A DNA stretch of 64,000 bases, from the NCBI GenBank assembly GCA_902521995.1, contig CABYTO010000001.1:62001-126000 (forward strand), given 5' to 3'. A program made the translations under genes and the position numbers. Of the stretch, positions 27,245 to 36,712 are shown piece by piece. Within the stretch, counting starts at the first letter, position 1. Every line of letters starts with the position of its first letter. The DNA comes from an uncultured Prochlorococcus sp. (GTDB lineage: Bacteria; Cyanobacteriota; Cyanobacteriia; PCC-6307; Cyanobiaceae). Under the pieces are notes generated by a model. The model did not search any database and was not told where the DNA came from. It saw only the letters and a program-made list of their open reading frames with translations.

Positions 27245-28783
27245 TTGAAAATATTTATTAAAGGATTTAAAAAAGCATTAACCGAATTAAAAATTTTTTA
27301 TTTTACTTCGTTTATTGTCGCACTTATAGTAATCATTCCAATTTCCAATTTTCTTATTGAAGGAGTCCAATATGTTGTAAGTGGGAATTTTTCATTAGGC
27401 ATTGCTGGAGGAGAAGAGGTATTAGAAACTTTAAAAGTTTTAGTACTAACAAGTTTTTTTGGAGGAGGATTAGGCACTTTAAATGGATGGTTACTTTCAA
27501 ATTGTGATTTTAAGTTCAGAAAAGTTCTCCGTATTTGTCAGCTCATTCCACTAGCCGCCCCAGCATACCTAATAACAGCCGTTTTGCAGGATTTAGGAAG
27601 TATTTTTGGGTATCAAGTAACCGGTTTATGGTGGGGGGTATTAATACTTTCAATTTCTACTTATCCATATGTATTCATTCTTGCTAACGAAAGTTTTAAT
27701 AAATTTGGAGTAAATCAAATCAATGCCAGTAGAGGTTTAGGAGTTGGGCCGTGGAGGAGCTTCTTTAAAATCGCTTTTCCAATGGCGTTACCAGCACTAA
27801 TAACAGGAATAAGTTTAATGTGTATGGAAATAATGAATGAGTTAGGTACATTTGCATTATTAAATATTCCAAGTATTTCTACGGGTATAGCTGAAAATTG
27901 GATAATTAAGGGTAATCCAAAAAGTGCTATTGGACTATCTTTGGTAGCTTTATTAATAATTTTCACTTTAATTATTTTTGAAAAATTCTCGAGAAGAAAA
28001 TCAAGGAGGTGGAGTGAAAATCCTGCATCAAAAGATTCTCAAGGGTGGGGATTAAAAAAAACAAGAGCTCTTTTAGCAATAACAATATCTTTATTTCCTC
28101 CAATTTTCTCTTTTGGAATTCCATGTTTTTGGGTTCTGCTCAATATCGATCAAATTCAAAAAGGTTTATCTGTAGAATTACTTACCCTATCATTTAGGAC
28201 CATAAGTCTAGGATTTTTTACGGCATTAATAACGATGTTATTCTCCTTATTAATTTCCTTAGCAAGACGTCCAAATAAAAGCTTATTACTAGGACTAATA
28301 ACAAACCTTTCGGGAATAGGTTATGCAATTCCAGGCACTGTATTAGCTTTATCTTTAATAAGCATTTCTTCTCCAAAATTGAATTTCATTGCTATTTGCT
28401 TACTAATTTGGGGTTATCTTGTTCGATTTCTAACTATTTCTAAGGGTTCTATTGATTCAAGTCTTGAGAGAATTTCTCCAAGTCTAGATGAAGCTGCACT
28501 TGGACTAGGAGAGAGTTGGCCGGGCATCATCAAAAGAATTCATCTTCCTCTTCTTCAGGGACCAATATTCGTAGGATCACTTTTAGTTTTTGTAGACACG
28601 ATAAAAGAATTACCCATGACCTTTATTTTGAGACCATTTGATTTTGATACATTATCTGTGAGGATATATCAATATGCTGGAGATGAAAGAATGGTAGAGG
28701 CAATATTACCAGCCATTATTATCATGACTTTAGGCCTTATTGCTTCAATAACATTGATACCAAGTTTAGAGAAAAAAAACTAA
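27245..28783 (+). CDS. Iron(III)-type ABC transporter permease, fused two-domain
   Basis: A 512-residue inner-membrane permease with two BPD-transporter domains in one chain, about twelve membrane segments. Two EAA-type loops that contact the ATPase are visible: NASRGLGVGPWRSFFKIAFP (about residues 159-178) and ALGLGESWPGIIKRIHLPLL (about 418-437). This is the FbpB/FutB-type arrangement for ferric iron. No binding protein or ATPase is adjacent, so they must be elsewhere. The start is TTG. Its stop overlaps the convergent gene's stop by 4 bp. Confidence 0.9.
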   Translation: MKIFIKGFKKALTELKIFYFTSFIVALIVIIPISNFLIEGVQYVVSGNFSLGIAGGEEVLETLKVLVLTSFFGGGLGTLNGWLLSNCDFKFRKVLRICQLIPLAAPAYLITAVLQDLGSIFGYQVTGLWWGVLILSISTYPYVFILANESFNKFGVNQINASRGLGVGPWRSFFKIAFPMALPALITGISLMCMEIMNELGTFALLNIPSISTGIAENWIIKGNPKSAIGLSLVALLIIFTLIIFEKFSRRKSRRWSENPASKDSQGWGLKKTRALLAITISLFPPIFSFGIPCFWVLLNIDQIQKGLSVELLTLSFRTISLGFFTALITMLFSLLISLARRPNKSLLLGLITNLSGIGYAIPGTVLALSLISISSPKLNFIAICLLIWGYLVRFLTISKGSIDSSLERISPSLDEAALGLGESWPGIIKRIHLPLLQGPIFVGSLLVFVDTIKELPMTFILRPFDFDTLSVRIYQYAGDERMVEAILPAIIIMTLGLIASITLIPSLEKKN

Positions 28784-29736
28784 ATTCTTTTTGAAAGTTT
28801 TCTTATTAAAAAAGGTAAGCTTAACAACAAATCTGCCGAGGTTGAAATAAACCTGAAATAAATTAAGCTGATGAGAATTATATTTTGTGGAATACTTTTG
28901 CCAACAAAAAAAAGGAGGCAAGCCTCAAAAACACCAACTCCTCCAGGAGCTGTTGGGACTACTAAGCCTAGAGACCATGACAAAGAGAAGATTACTAATA
29001 AAAATATGATGTTCAGAGTATTACTTGCATAAAAAGTATTTAAGCAAATATAAAAACCAATAAATTTAGATAACACAAAACCAATTTCAAGTAATAAAGC
29101 TCTAGTAGGAAAAAAAGAAATTATATTTATTCTCTCTTCGAATTGGTCCTTTGAATTTGGGAGCCTCAAAACCTTAATTACTTTTCCCTTAAGAGAGCCT
29201 ATTCTTTTTAAAATGAAATAAATTAATTTCCTATTTAAGAATGCTAAAGGAAAAATTAAAAAAAAATAAAATGGAGAAAAAATTAATCCCAGAGATGCCA
29301 AGAGAAAAGATCCACATAACATAAAATAAGGTTCTATTAGAGTCGAATACAAAGCAATCTGAGGATTACTTATTTTTTTTATAAAATTAAATCTTTCAAC
29401 AAAATGCCAAACCCCTCCTGGGACATATTTAAGAATATTGGTTACTACATAAAAAGAGACTATATTATTACTTTTAAATTCTTTCCCAAACCATTTAACA
29501 ATACTCTTCCATGCATAAGCGTTGAGGTAAATACTTAAAACGCAAAATAGAAATGATAAGGACAGATTAATTCCATTTCTTTCTAAATTAATATCAAAAG
29601 AAATTTGATCAATATTATCAAAAAAATAGATGCAAAAATATAACAAGCTTAAAATAAAGAAAATAATCTTTAAACCACCAAAATTAAATTTTTTAAGGAA
29701 TTTCAAATATGGTTGATTACTGGTACTAAATCTCAT
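28780..29736 (-). CDS. UPF0104 / LPG-synthase-TM-like membrane protein
   Basis: A 318-residue protein with about seven to eight membrane segments. The motifs VTNILKYVPGGVWHFVERF and VVPTAPGGVGVFEACLLFFV are those of the YbhN/UPF0104 family, related to the flippase domain of lysylphosphatidylglycerol synthase. There is no soluble aminoacyl-transferase domain, so it is not MprF. It may move or modify lipids but that is unproven. The ATG overlaps the upstream larC stop by 4 bp (ATGA), indicating coupling. Confidence 0.85.
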   Translation of the reverse strand: MRFSTSNQPYLKFLKKFNFGGLKIIFFILSLLYFCIYFFDNIDQISFDINLERNGINLSLSFLFCVLSIYLNAYAWKSIVKWFGKEFKSNNIVSFYVVTNILKYVPGGVWHFVERFNFIKKISNPQIALYSTLIEPYFMLCGSFLLASLGLIFSPFYFFLIFPLAFLNRKLIYFILKRIGSLKGKVIKVLRLPNSKDQFEERINIISFFPTRALLLEIGFVLSKFIGFYICLNTFYASNTLNIIFLLVIFSLSWSLGLVVPTAPGGVGVFEACLLFFVGKSIPQNIILISLIYFRFISTSADLLLSLPFLIRKLSKRI

Positions 29737-30965
29737 TTCCAGTTTTCAAATGCTTTAAAATTTTTACTTGACTCATTAATTATTTTCCTTACTTCGTAAG
29801 TTGATATTTTATGCTTTAAGTTTAATCTCAAAACCTCATCATTTTCTGGTTTCATAATTATTGATCCATCTGGTTTCAAAGTTTGTTTAACTTTTACATT
29901 TCCAAAAGTCGTTGAACATTCTCCTCTGCGCCTAAGTAATGTCCACCTAGATTGAGTCCTTTCACGAACCCCTATAGTATTGGAATAATCAAACCATAAT
30001 CGTCTAAAGATTTCTTTTTTCTCTATAGGCAAGATTGCTTGAATAGAAAATCCAATTCTATTTTTTTTCATATTGATAGCTTGATAGGAAACGTCGTAAG
30101 CTCCCTCAATTCTTAGTTTCTCCACAAAATTAGATATATCTTCGGGTGTTTGGTCATCAATCCATGCTTCTTGAATAGATATTTCTTCACACTTTGGACT
30201 AATTTGTTCATTATCATGAATATAAGAATCCTCAAATGAAGTAATTTTATAAACTCTAACCAAATTAGGAAACGGAAATTTTAGGTTACCAATGCCTACT
30301 CCATAAGAGTTAATAGAATATTTTGAGGGAGGTTCTGGAGAGTCCACTAAATTAGCAAGTAAAGCAATGCCTGTTGGTGTTGAGAGTTCACCCTCTATTA
30401 AGTCACGGTTTGATAAAACCTTAATATTTTTTTGTCTTATTAGTTCTATTACAGCAGGAGGTGGTACAGATAATTTTCCATGTTCAGTTTGAACAAAACC
30501 TTTCCCCAACATGGGTTCATTACAATAAACCCTCTTTGGATTCAAGTAATTCAATGCAGCACATACACCAATAATATCCACCAATGAATCTATAGCTCCA
30601 ATTTCATGGAAATGAACATCATCAGATTTAATGCCGTGAACTTTTCCTTCTGCAACCGCTAACGATTCAAATACTGCATAAATTCTTTTTTTTAATTTAT
30701 CTTCTAAATGGCCATTTAAAATAAGTTCCTTAATACTCCTCCAAGTTCTTTTGATAGATCTACGATCATTATTGTCAACCTTTGCCTTGACGCCCCGAAT
30801 TGAACAACTTTTTGATTCCTTAAAGTCTAGTTGATATAAATCCTTAAACCCAAGTTCAATAAGTGGCTGTTCAATGACTTTTTTTGGCACCCCTAAATCA
30901 TAAAAAGCTCCTAATAACATATCGCCTGAGATACCAGGAGAACATTCAATTAAAACATCTTCCAT
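29733..30965 (-). CDS. larC: LarC-family nickel insertion protein (UPF0272)
   Basis: A 410-residue protein of the family that inserts nickel into the pincer cofactor of lactate racemase in a CTP-dependent way. The N-terminal start ECSPGISGDMLLGAFYDLG, DVHFHEIGAIDSLVDIIG (about residues 116-133) and LSTPTGIALL are conserved family segments. No larA, larB or larE is in the window. Picocyanobacteria use nickel in superoxide dismutase and urease, so a broader nickel role is possible but speculative. It is transcribed ahead of the UPF0104 gene. Confidence 0.9.
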   Translation of the reverse strand: MEDVLIECSPGISGDMLLGAFYDLGVPKKVIEQPLIELGFKDLYQLDFKESKSCSIRGVKAKVDNNDRRSIKRTWRSIKELILNGHLEDKLKKRIYAVFESLAVAEGKVHGIKSDDVHFHEIGAIDSLVDIIGVCAALNYLNPKRVYCNEPMLGKGFVQTEHGKLSVPPPAVIELIRQKNIKVLSNRDLIEGELSTPTGIALLANLVDSPEPPSKYSINSYGVGIGNLKFPFPNLVRVYKITSFEDSYIHDNEQISPKCEEISIQEAWIDDQTPEDISNFVEKLRIEGAYDVSYQAINMKKNRIGFSIQAILPIEKKEIFRRLWFDYSNTIGVRERTQSRWTLLRRRGECSTTFGNVKVKQTLKPDGSIIMKPENDEVLRLNLKHKISTYEVRKIINESSKNFKAFENWK

Positions 30966-31017
30966 AAATTAAAAATTTCTTGACTGGTAAAATTGAAGCG
31001 AATTTCAATCCTTCATT

Positions 31018-31617
31018 CTAATTATTTTCAGAAAGATTTTTTTCAACCACTTCGTACTTTATTAATTCCAAAGAATTTCCATCTCTGTTGATATCTAAAC
31101 TTACAAAGCTATGAAGAAGTTCAAGAGAAAGCTCTCCTTTTATCACTAATTTAAAATTTTTATTTTTTAAATTTCTTAACTTCATATCAGGACATATCTT
31201 AATAACAATTTCTTTTTTTTGAGTGTTGACAAAAACTAATTCACCTCTGACAGAAAAATAATTATCTTTAAGATCTAATTCTTCTAATAATTTAGAGAAG
31301 TTAGTTTTTGAAGAATCATTAGGGAAATCATTTAATTGATAGGGATCCCAGATGCCTGCAACCTGTAAATGCAAGTTTTGAGTATTTTTATTCTTTGGAT
31401 AAACAATCCAATAATAACTTTTCTTTAAATCAATATGCTTCTTTAAAAGTGATAATGCTTTACCTAGTACTACTGTTTCAATTTTTTCTCCTTTATTGTC
31501 AATTAAAAAGCCTCTATTTAACTTCTCGTGACCATGAGGAGTGAATTTACCATTAATAATACCAATTGCTCTGTGCTGTAATTTGTCAGTAACTTTTGGG
31601 ATAGGGTTTTTTAACAT
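31018..31617 (-). CDS. Conserved protein, unknown function
   Basis: A 199-residue soluble protein that I do not recognise by function. It has no signal peptide or membrane segment. The N-terminal half contains AIGIINGKFTPHGHEKLNRG and a likely beta-rich fold, and the SYYWIVYPKN segment is aromatic. The second half has alternating hydrophobic strands (FSVRGELVFVNTQKKEIVIK) suggestive of an OB- or RNA-binding-like barrel. That resemblance is only an impression. Upstream of larC on the same strand, 53 bp away. Confidence 0.65.
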   Translation of the reverse strand: MLKNPIPKVTDKLQHRAIGIINGKFTPHGHEKLNRGFLIDNKGEKIETVVLGKALSLLKKHIDLKKSYYWIVYPKNKNTQNLHLQVAGIWDPYQLNDFPNDSSKTNFSKLLEELDLKDNYFSVRGELVFVNTQKKEIVIKICPDMKLRNLKNKNFKLVIKGELSLELLHSFVSLDINRDGNSLELIKYEVVEKNLSENN

Positions 31618-31658
31618 ATTAAAATTTTGAAAATAAACAATTTATCGTATTGAATTTC

Positions 31659-31943
31659 TTATTTTTCCTCCAGACTATTAAATGACTTTAACGCATCGTC
31701 AATAGCATCAGAAGGATTAGTCGCATTATTCATACTATTTTGTCTGCGAATCATTTCCACAAGTTCAAAAGGATTAGTTGGAAGAGCCGAACTATCATCT
31801 TCTGTTTTAGTTGAGGTATCGATTTCTGATTCTTCAAATAAATATTCAGCATTTAGGTAATCACTTTTTAAGGAAATTAATAAAGTAAAAATAATTACAA
31901 AATTAATTGGTTTTAAAACGGTTTTGCAAAAGTAATTTTTCAT
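31659..31943 (-). CDS. Small exported or membrane-anchored protein
   Basis: A 94-residue protein with an N-terminal hydrophobic stretch (about residues 11-25) after three basic residues, which could be a signal peptide or anchor, ending near LNAEYLFEE. The rest is acidic and Ser/Asn-rich with the helix-like PFELVEMIRRQNSMN. Not assigned to a family. It is upstream of the 199-residue protein with a 41-bp gap and is divergent from xth. Confidence 0.55.
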   Translation of the reverse strand: MKNYFCKTVLKPINFVIIFTLLISLKSDYLNAEYLFEESEIDTSTKTEDDSSALPTNPFELVEMIRRQNSMNNATNPSDAIDDALKSFNSLEEK

Positions 31944-32015
31944 TTATTTTGTTTTCAAAATTCTTTAACGCCAAAAATTTTTTGCTATTTTAATTTTACA
32001 TAATTTGGTAGAAAT

Positions 32016-32861
32016 TTGTTAATAGCAACTTGGAATGTTAACTCTATAAGAACTAGACTTTCGCAAATAATAGATTGGATTAATCATGTCAATCCGGATG
32101 TCCTATGTTTGCAGGAAACAAAAGTGATGGATAATAGTTTCCCTTTTGAATCTTTTGAAAAATTGGGCTACTCAGTAGAAGTTTACGGACAAAAATCATA
32201 TAACGGTGTAGCTATTATTTCAAAAATAAAGCCAGAAAATGTCAAAAAAGGATTCTACGGTTGTACCAACTTTAATGAAAATATCGAAATTTTCCTAGAT
32301 CAAAAAAGATTAATTTCTGCTGACATTAATGGTATTAAAATAATAAATGTTTATGTGCCAAACGGTTCTTCTTTAGAATCTAGTAAGTTCGAATACAAAA
32401 TTAATTGGTTAAATTGTTTAGCTTTATTTTTAGATGAGCAAGAAAAAAAAGGAGAACTAATTTGTCTTATGGGTGATTTTAATGTTGCTCCATCTAACTT
32501 GGATATTCATGATCCAAAGAAATATGAAGGAGGAATAATGGCATCTGAGAAAGAGAGAAGTGCACTAAATAATGTTCTGAAAAAAAGATTAATAGATTCG
32601 TTCAGGATTTATGAACAAAATACTGGCCATTGGAGTTGGTGGGATTACCGTAACAACGCATTTGAATTGAATAAAGGTTGGAGAATAGACCATATATATA
32701 TCAGCAAAGAACTTTCATCAAAACTTAAAAGTTGTGTCATAGACAGCTCTCCTAGAGGTAATTTGCGTCCAAGTGATCATACCCCAGTAATGATAGAACT
32801 TAACTTAGACGAAATAAATGCTGATTTTTTTGAGGATGAGGATAATTTCTTCGAAATATAA
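32016..32861 (+). CDS. xth: Exodeoxyribonuclease III / AP endonuclease
   Basis: Repairs abasic sites and trims 3' ends. Motifs of the exonuclease III family are in order: ATWNVNSIRTRL (residues 4-15), CLQETKV (Glu metal ligand), the GVAIISK segment, MGDFNVAP (about 149-156), WRIDHIYIS and the terminal SDHTPVMIEL with the catalytic His. The start is TTG, since the conserved sequence begins there. 281 residues is slightly longer than usual because of an acidic tail. Confidence 0.95.
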   Translation: MLIATWNVNSIRTRLSQIIDWINHVNPDVLCLQETKVMDNSFPFESFEKLGYSVEVYGQKSYNGVAIISKIKPENVKKGFYGCTNFNENIEIFLDQKRLISADINGIKIINVYVPNGSSLESSKFEYKINWLNCLALFLDEQEKKGELICLMGDFNVAPSNLDIHDPKKYEGGIMASEKERSALNNVLKKRLIDSFRIYEQNTGHWSWWDYRNNAFELNKGWRIDHIYISKELSSKLKSCVIDSSPRGNLRPSDHTPVMIELNLDEINADFFEDEDNFFEI

Positions 32862-33088
32862 ATAAAATAAATTGGATTTCTTATAATCCCTGAAAACGCT
32901 CATTAATAAAGAGTTGTCTAAAATAAGACTTTTTTTTATTATGACTTCTTTAAAATTAAAAATTTACAATCCAAACTATCGCAATAAAAATATCATAATG
33001 TAGAATTTCAATCGGATTGACAAAATTTTTACTTATTTCTAATTTAGAACATGACTAGATTTTTCTCAAAACATCATTTACGTAAATT

Positions 33089-34390
33089 GTGACTGACATA
33101 TTAAATTACACAAAATCAGAAGAAATTTTTTCTGCCGCCCAACAACTAATGCCTGGAGGGGTGAGCTCTCCAGTAAGAGCTTTTAAGTCTGTAGGAGGTC
33201 AGCCAATTGTTTTTGATAGAGTCAAAGGTCCTTTTGCTTGGGATATTGATGGAAATAGATATATTGACTACATAGGAAGCTGGGGGCCTGCTATATGTGG
33301 ACATGCCCACCCTGAAGTTACAACGGCATTACAGGAGGCAATTGAGAAAGGCACTAGCTTTGGTGCTCCATGCGTTCTAGAGAACCAGCTTGCTGAAATG
33401 GTCATAGATGCAGTCCCATCTGTAGAAATGGTTAGATTTGTCAATAGTGGAACTGAAGCATGCATGGCTGTTTTGAGACTTATGCGAGCATTTACTGGAA
33501 GAGATAAAGTTATTAAATTTGACGGTTGTTATCACGGTCATGCAGATATGTTTTTAGTAAAAGCAGGATCAGGTGTAGCCACTCTCGGTTTGCCAGATTC
33601 TCCAGGTGTTCCAAGGACAACAACTGCCAACACCCTTACTGCTCCCTACAACGACCTTGAAGCAGTAAAAAAATTATTTTCTGAAAATCCTGATGCCATA
33701 GCGGGTGTTATTCTTGAGCCTATCGTTGGTAATGCTGGATTTATTACTCCAGAACCTGGATTCTTGGAGGGATTAAGGGAATTAACCACTGAGAATGGAT
33801 CTTTATTAGTTTTTGACGAAGTAATGACTGGATTCAGAATAAGTTATGGAGGAGCTCAAGAAAAGTTTGGGGTTACTCCTGATTTAACAACCCTTGGGAA
33901 AGTAATTGGTGGAGGCCTGCCTGTTGGAGCTTATGGAGGCAAGAAAGAAATAATGTCAATGGTAGCCCCTTCAGGACCGGTATACCAAGCAGGCACTTTG
34001 AGCGGCAATCCACTCGCAATGACTGCTGGAATAAAAACTCTTGAACTGCTCAAGCAAGATGGTACGTACGATAAACTTGAGTCAACAACTTCTAGATTAA
34101 TTGAAGGAATAATTCAATCCGCAGAAAATAATGGTATTGCTATTAACGGTGGAAGTGTAAGCGCTATGTTTGGATTTTTCTTATGCGATGGGCCAGTTAG
34201 GAACTTTGATGAAGCGAAAACAAATGATGCCGAACTTTTTGGTAAGTTGCATAGAGAAATGCTTCAACGAGGAATTTACCTAGCACCAAGCCCCTTCGAA
34301 GCTGGTTTCACATCACTAGCTCACAGCGAAGAAGAAATTGATAAAACTATTGAAGCTTTTGACGAATCTTTTAATGCAATAAAAAAATAA
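33089..34390 (+). CDS. hemL: Glutamate-1-semialdehyde 2,1-aminomutase
   Basis: PLP enzyme forming 5-aminolevulinate, the entry to all tetrapyrroles. Conserved segments: [39 protein letters not shown]-type Asp ([11 protein letters not shown]) and the PLP-binding Lys in [18 protein letters not shown] (Lys near residue 272). 433 residues is normal. It starts at GTG, matching the conserved N-terminus. A 227-bp AT-rich spacer upstream probably carries its promoter. A perfect hairpin overlaps its stop codon. Confidence 0.97.
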   Translation: MTDILNYTKSEEIFSAAQQLMPGGVSSPVRAFKSVGGQPIVFDRVKGPFAWDIDGNRYIDYIGSWGPAICGHAHPEVTTALQEAIEKGTSFGAPCVLENQLAEMVIDAVPSVEMVRFVNSGTEACMAVLRLMRAFTGRDKVIKFDGCYHGHADMFLVKAGSGVATLGLPDSPGVPRTTTANTLTAPYNDLEAVKKLFSENPDAIAGVILEPIVGNAGFITPEPGFLEGLRELTTENGSLLVFDEVMTGFRISYGGAQEKFGVTPDLTTLGKVIGGGLPVGAYGGKKEIMSMVAPSGPVYQAGTLSGNPLAMTAGIKTLELLKQDGTYDKLESTTSRLIEGIIQSAENNGIAINGGSVSAMFGFFLCDGPVRNFDEAKTNDAELFGKLHREMLQRGIYLAPSPFEAGFTSLAHSEEEIDKTIEAFDESFNAIKK

Positions 34391-34433
34391 TAATTAACTC
34401 ATTTTTCTTTAAAGAAAAATGAGTTAATTATTA
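34388..34433. terminator. Perfect 46-bp palindrome, probable bidirectional terminator
   Basis: A gap-free perfect inverted repeat centred between 34410 and 34411, with 23-base arms. It starts at the hemL TAA and lies between the convergent hemL and prohibitin genes. The AT-rich arms give T-rich flanks on both strands, as expected for a terminator serving both genes. Confidence 0.8.
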
Positions 34434-34462
34434 AAAAGTTTATAAAGATCTTTTCTAATTTA

Positions 34463-35266
34463 TTATTTTCTACCACCAACTATTACTGGAGGAGTACCTC
34501 CTTCTGAACCTGGTAAGCCAGGAACAACTTGTGTACTACCATCCCATTTGTCGAGAAATAATTTAAAAAGTACTTGATCGTCGAGACTTCTATTTAATGT
34601 CTCATATCTAAGTGCTTCTTGTTCTGCAATTTCAACTTCTGTTTTTGCTCTAAGTAATTGCTGACCAGCTATTTGCTTTTGTTCAATAGCAGCTCTATAT
34701 TCTTCAGCTATCTCTAATCCAGTAAGATCTAAACTTTTAACATCTACGTAATCGAATGAATTAAGTTCTTTTGAAACAGTATCTCCTACTTTCTCAGAAA
34801 TCACTGCAAATTCAGTAGCAATTGTTTCTAGCTCATATTGAGAAAAAACTGATTTAAGAGCTTTTAGCAAAGATGGCTGAACAATTTTCTGATAGACATC
34901 GCTATTTCTGCTTGCAATTGTTGCGAAAATCCTTCCAGCTTCGTTAGGTTTTACTGAGTACTTAACAGTAGCTGTAGCTCTAATAACTTGAAGATCTTTA
35001 GTTAAAGTTTCAAATTTTTCAGGTTGAACTTGAGTTTTTATATCAAATGGATATACAGACTGAATAAATGGAAGTTTAAAGTTTAAACCAGCTCTCCTAG
35101 AAGGTCCACTTACTTTCCCTAACGTTGTGACAACTGCAACTTGTCCTGAAGGCACAACAAAAAGAGATTGGGTAAGTAAAAGAAAGCCAGTAAAAGACAA
35201 TACAATCAAAAGAGTTGCTGTCCCACCAGGACCTGTTGGTGTTACATTTTTAAAGGATGTTGACAT
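34463..35266 (-). CDS. Prohibitin (SPFH/Band 7 family)
   Basis: A 267-residue membrane-anchored SPFH protein. An N-terminal anchor (about residues 18-38) is followed by the Band 7 domain (VPSGQVAVVTTLGKVSG ... FDIKTQVQPEKFETLTKDLQ) and a helical region (about 190-235) rich in Glu/Ala that forms the oligomer. It resembles the cyanobacterial prohibitin Phb1, which forms large rings in the membrane and is related to the HflC family. Its function in cyanobacteria is not settled. Confidence 0.9.
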   Translation of the reverse strand: MSTSFKNVTPTGPGGTATLLIVLSFTGFLLLTQSLFVVPSGQVAVVTTLGKVSGPSRRAGLNFKLPFIQSVYPFDIKTQVQPEKFETLTKDLQVIRATATVKYSVKPNEAGRIFATIASRNSDVYQKIVQPSLLKALKSVFSQYELETIATEFAVISEKVGDTVSKELNSFDYVDVKSLDLTGLEIAEEYRAAIEQKQIAGQQLLRAKTEVEIAEQEALRYETLNRSLDDQVLFKLFLDKWDGSTQVVPGLPGSEGGTPPVIVGGRK

Positions 35267-35373
35267 TAAATTTTTTCTTTTAATTAATCATATTTAAATA
35301 GACTAATTAGTGCATTAATAAGACATTTAATTAAAATATTTTTTTAATAATTGTGAATTTAAATACAGATTTT

Positions 35374-35583
35374 TTAGTGGATATTTGATTTAAATTCTTG
35401 CAAAAGTTCTAAATAAAGATCCTCATCTATCTCCCTTATGTCATATTCAGAGGGTAAAACACCATGCTTATGCTCATGTACCGCCATCCAACAAAATTTC
35501 TCTATTTCTCCTTTTGAAAAACGAGGATATTCTTTTACCTTCTTAATGAGTGATTTAATGAGAGATTCTGAATAATCTGCCAT
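35374..35583 (-). CDS. Small conserved protein, unknown function
   Basis: A 69-residue soluble protein with many charged residues. The central CWMAVHEHKHGVLPSEYDI contains His and Cys residues that could bind metal, though there is no known motif. Not assigned. It sits just 27 bp downstream of yajQ on the same strand, and 107 bp upstream of the prohibitin gene. Confidence 0.6.
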   Translation of the reverse strand: MADYSESLIKSLIKKVKEYPRFSKGEIEKFCWMAVHEHKHGVLPSEYDIREIDEDLYLELLQEFKSNIH

Positions 35584-35610
35584 ATTTTTAAAATAATACT
35601 ACTAAAAATC

Positions 35611-36108
35611 TTATCTAAAGTTATTTGCTTTTAGAGGAATGTTCAAAGACTCTTCCAACTCACTAACAAGCTTAATTGCTAATTGAAGATCATTTTTGCT
35701 CTTACTAGCTACTCTGAGAGTTTCTCCATTGATACTGACATTAATTTTTTTTATTTGATCTCTTATATTTTTACTAATTTTTTTTGCAATTTCTTGTTTA
35801 ATTCCTTGTTTTAATAAAATTGTCTGTTTAATTCTATTACCGCTAACCATTTCAATTTCACCGTAGTCAAATATTTTCAAAGATAAGCTTCTTTTTATTG
35901 CCTTTTGCCTAATTATGTCATTTACAGCATTTAAGGTTAGTTCGCTATTGGTGATTATAAAAATATTTTCTTTATCTAATTCAACTGAAGTATCCGTGCC
36001 CTTCAAATCATAACGCTGAGAAATTTCCCTTTTAACTTGATCCAAAGTATTGACTAATTCTTGCCTATCAAAATCAGAAACTACATCAAATGAAAAACTT
36101 TCTGCCAT
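35611..36108 (-). CDS. YajQ-family nucleotide-binding protein (UPF0234)
   Basis: A 165-residue member of the YajQ family, which folds as two ferredoxin-like domains and binds nucleotides or RNA in other bacteria (cyclic-di-GMP in some). FDVVSDFDRQELVNTLDQ, ISQRYDLKGTDTSVEL and the C-terminal DLQLAIKLVSEL are the family signatures. No clear target in cyanobacteria. It is downstream of a SLOG-fold gene, with 66 bp between. Confidence 0.92.
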   Translation of the reverse strand: MAESFSFDVVSDFDRQELVNTLDQVKREISQRYDLKGTDTSVELDKENIFIITNSELTLNAVNDIIRQKAIKRSLSLKIFDYGEIEMVSGNRIKQTILLKQGIKQEIAKKISKNIRDQIKKINVSINGETLRVASKSKNDLQLAIKLVSELEESLNIPLKANNFR

Positions 36109-36174
36109 AGTAAATTATCAAACGCTAAATATTATTAGCATAAATCATCTTTTTATGAGAGGAAATGGGTTAAT

Positions 36175-36687
36175 TTAATCAAAAAATAACAAACTAACCA
36201 CTTTGCCCATTTCTTCAGCACATCTACAACTATTTAGCAAAGTTTCACTATCGTGAAAGGCAAAGCATATTAATTGATCGCACCTAGTAATAATTTCTTG
36301 ATTACAAAGACTACTTGCAAGTGGCAAAGGTAATTCATCATTTTCACTTTTTTCAACCAAATGCATAACCCTCTCAAGTTGGTCCTTTATTTCAGGAATT
36401 TGTCTATCAAGACTTTGTGGTAATAAAACAGTTAATAATGATGGATTAATATCTAAGACAGCTCGAATAACAGCTGCATTGACACCTTGAGATCCAGATG
36501 TAAGGATATTATGTCCTTCCTCTGCTAACGACCTTGCTATCAACTCAATTAAGTGGATATCTACAACCGGTACATGTCTACTACCTAAAAAAGCAATTCT
36601 CCTTTTCCCATTATCTTGGAGTTTTGCAAGTTCTTGAGCTAAGGCATCAATACCTTCAGTTGCTGGTAGATCTAAAGAGCGACTCAA
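36175..36687 (-). CDS. SLOG/DprA-like Rossmann-fold protein
   Basis: A 170-residue protein with the core of the DprA/LOG nucleotide-binding fold: RIAFLGSRHVPVVD (about residues 29-42), ILTSGSQGVNAAVIRAVL (about 61-78) and TVLLPQSLDRQ. It lacks the SAM-like and winged-helix extensions of true DprA and the PGGxGTxxE motif of LOG phosphoribohydrolases, so its substrate is unknown. The start is TTG. It is 25 bp downstream of the BioD/DRTGG gene and may be cotranscribed. Confidence 0.75.
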   Translation of the reverse strand: MSRSLDLPATEGIDALAQELAKLQDNGKRRIAFLGSRHVPVVDIHLIELIARSLAEEGHNILTSGSQGVNAAVIRAVLDINPSLLTVLLPQSLDRQIPEIKDQLERVMHLVEKSENDELPLPLASSLCNQEIITRCDQLICFAFHDSETLLNSCRCAEEMGKVVSLLFFD

Positions 36688-36712
36688 AATAATAAAGTTC
36701 CTATATTTGAAA

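Noticed and set aside
32915..32940. Possible terminator after xth (short stem then eight Ts)
   Set aside because: The stem (gtct/agac) is only four base pairs, so it could be chance in such AT-rich DNA.
32940..33003. A short 20-codon plus-strand frame in the gap between xth and hemL
   Set aside because: Too short, very AT-rich, no ribosome site and no recognisable feature.
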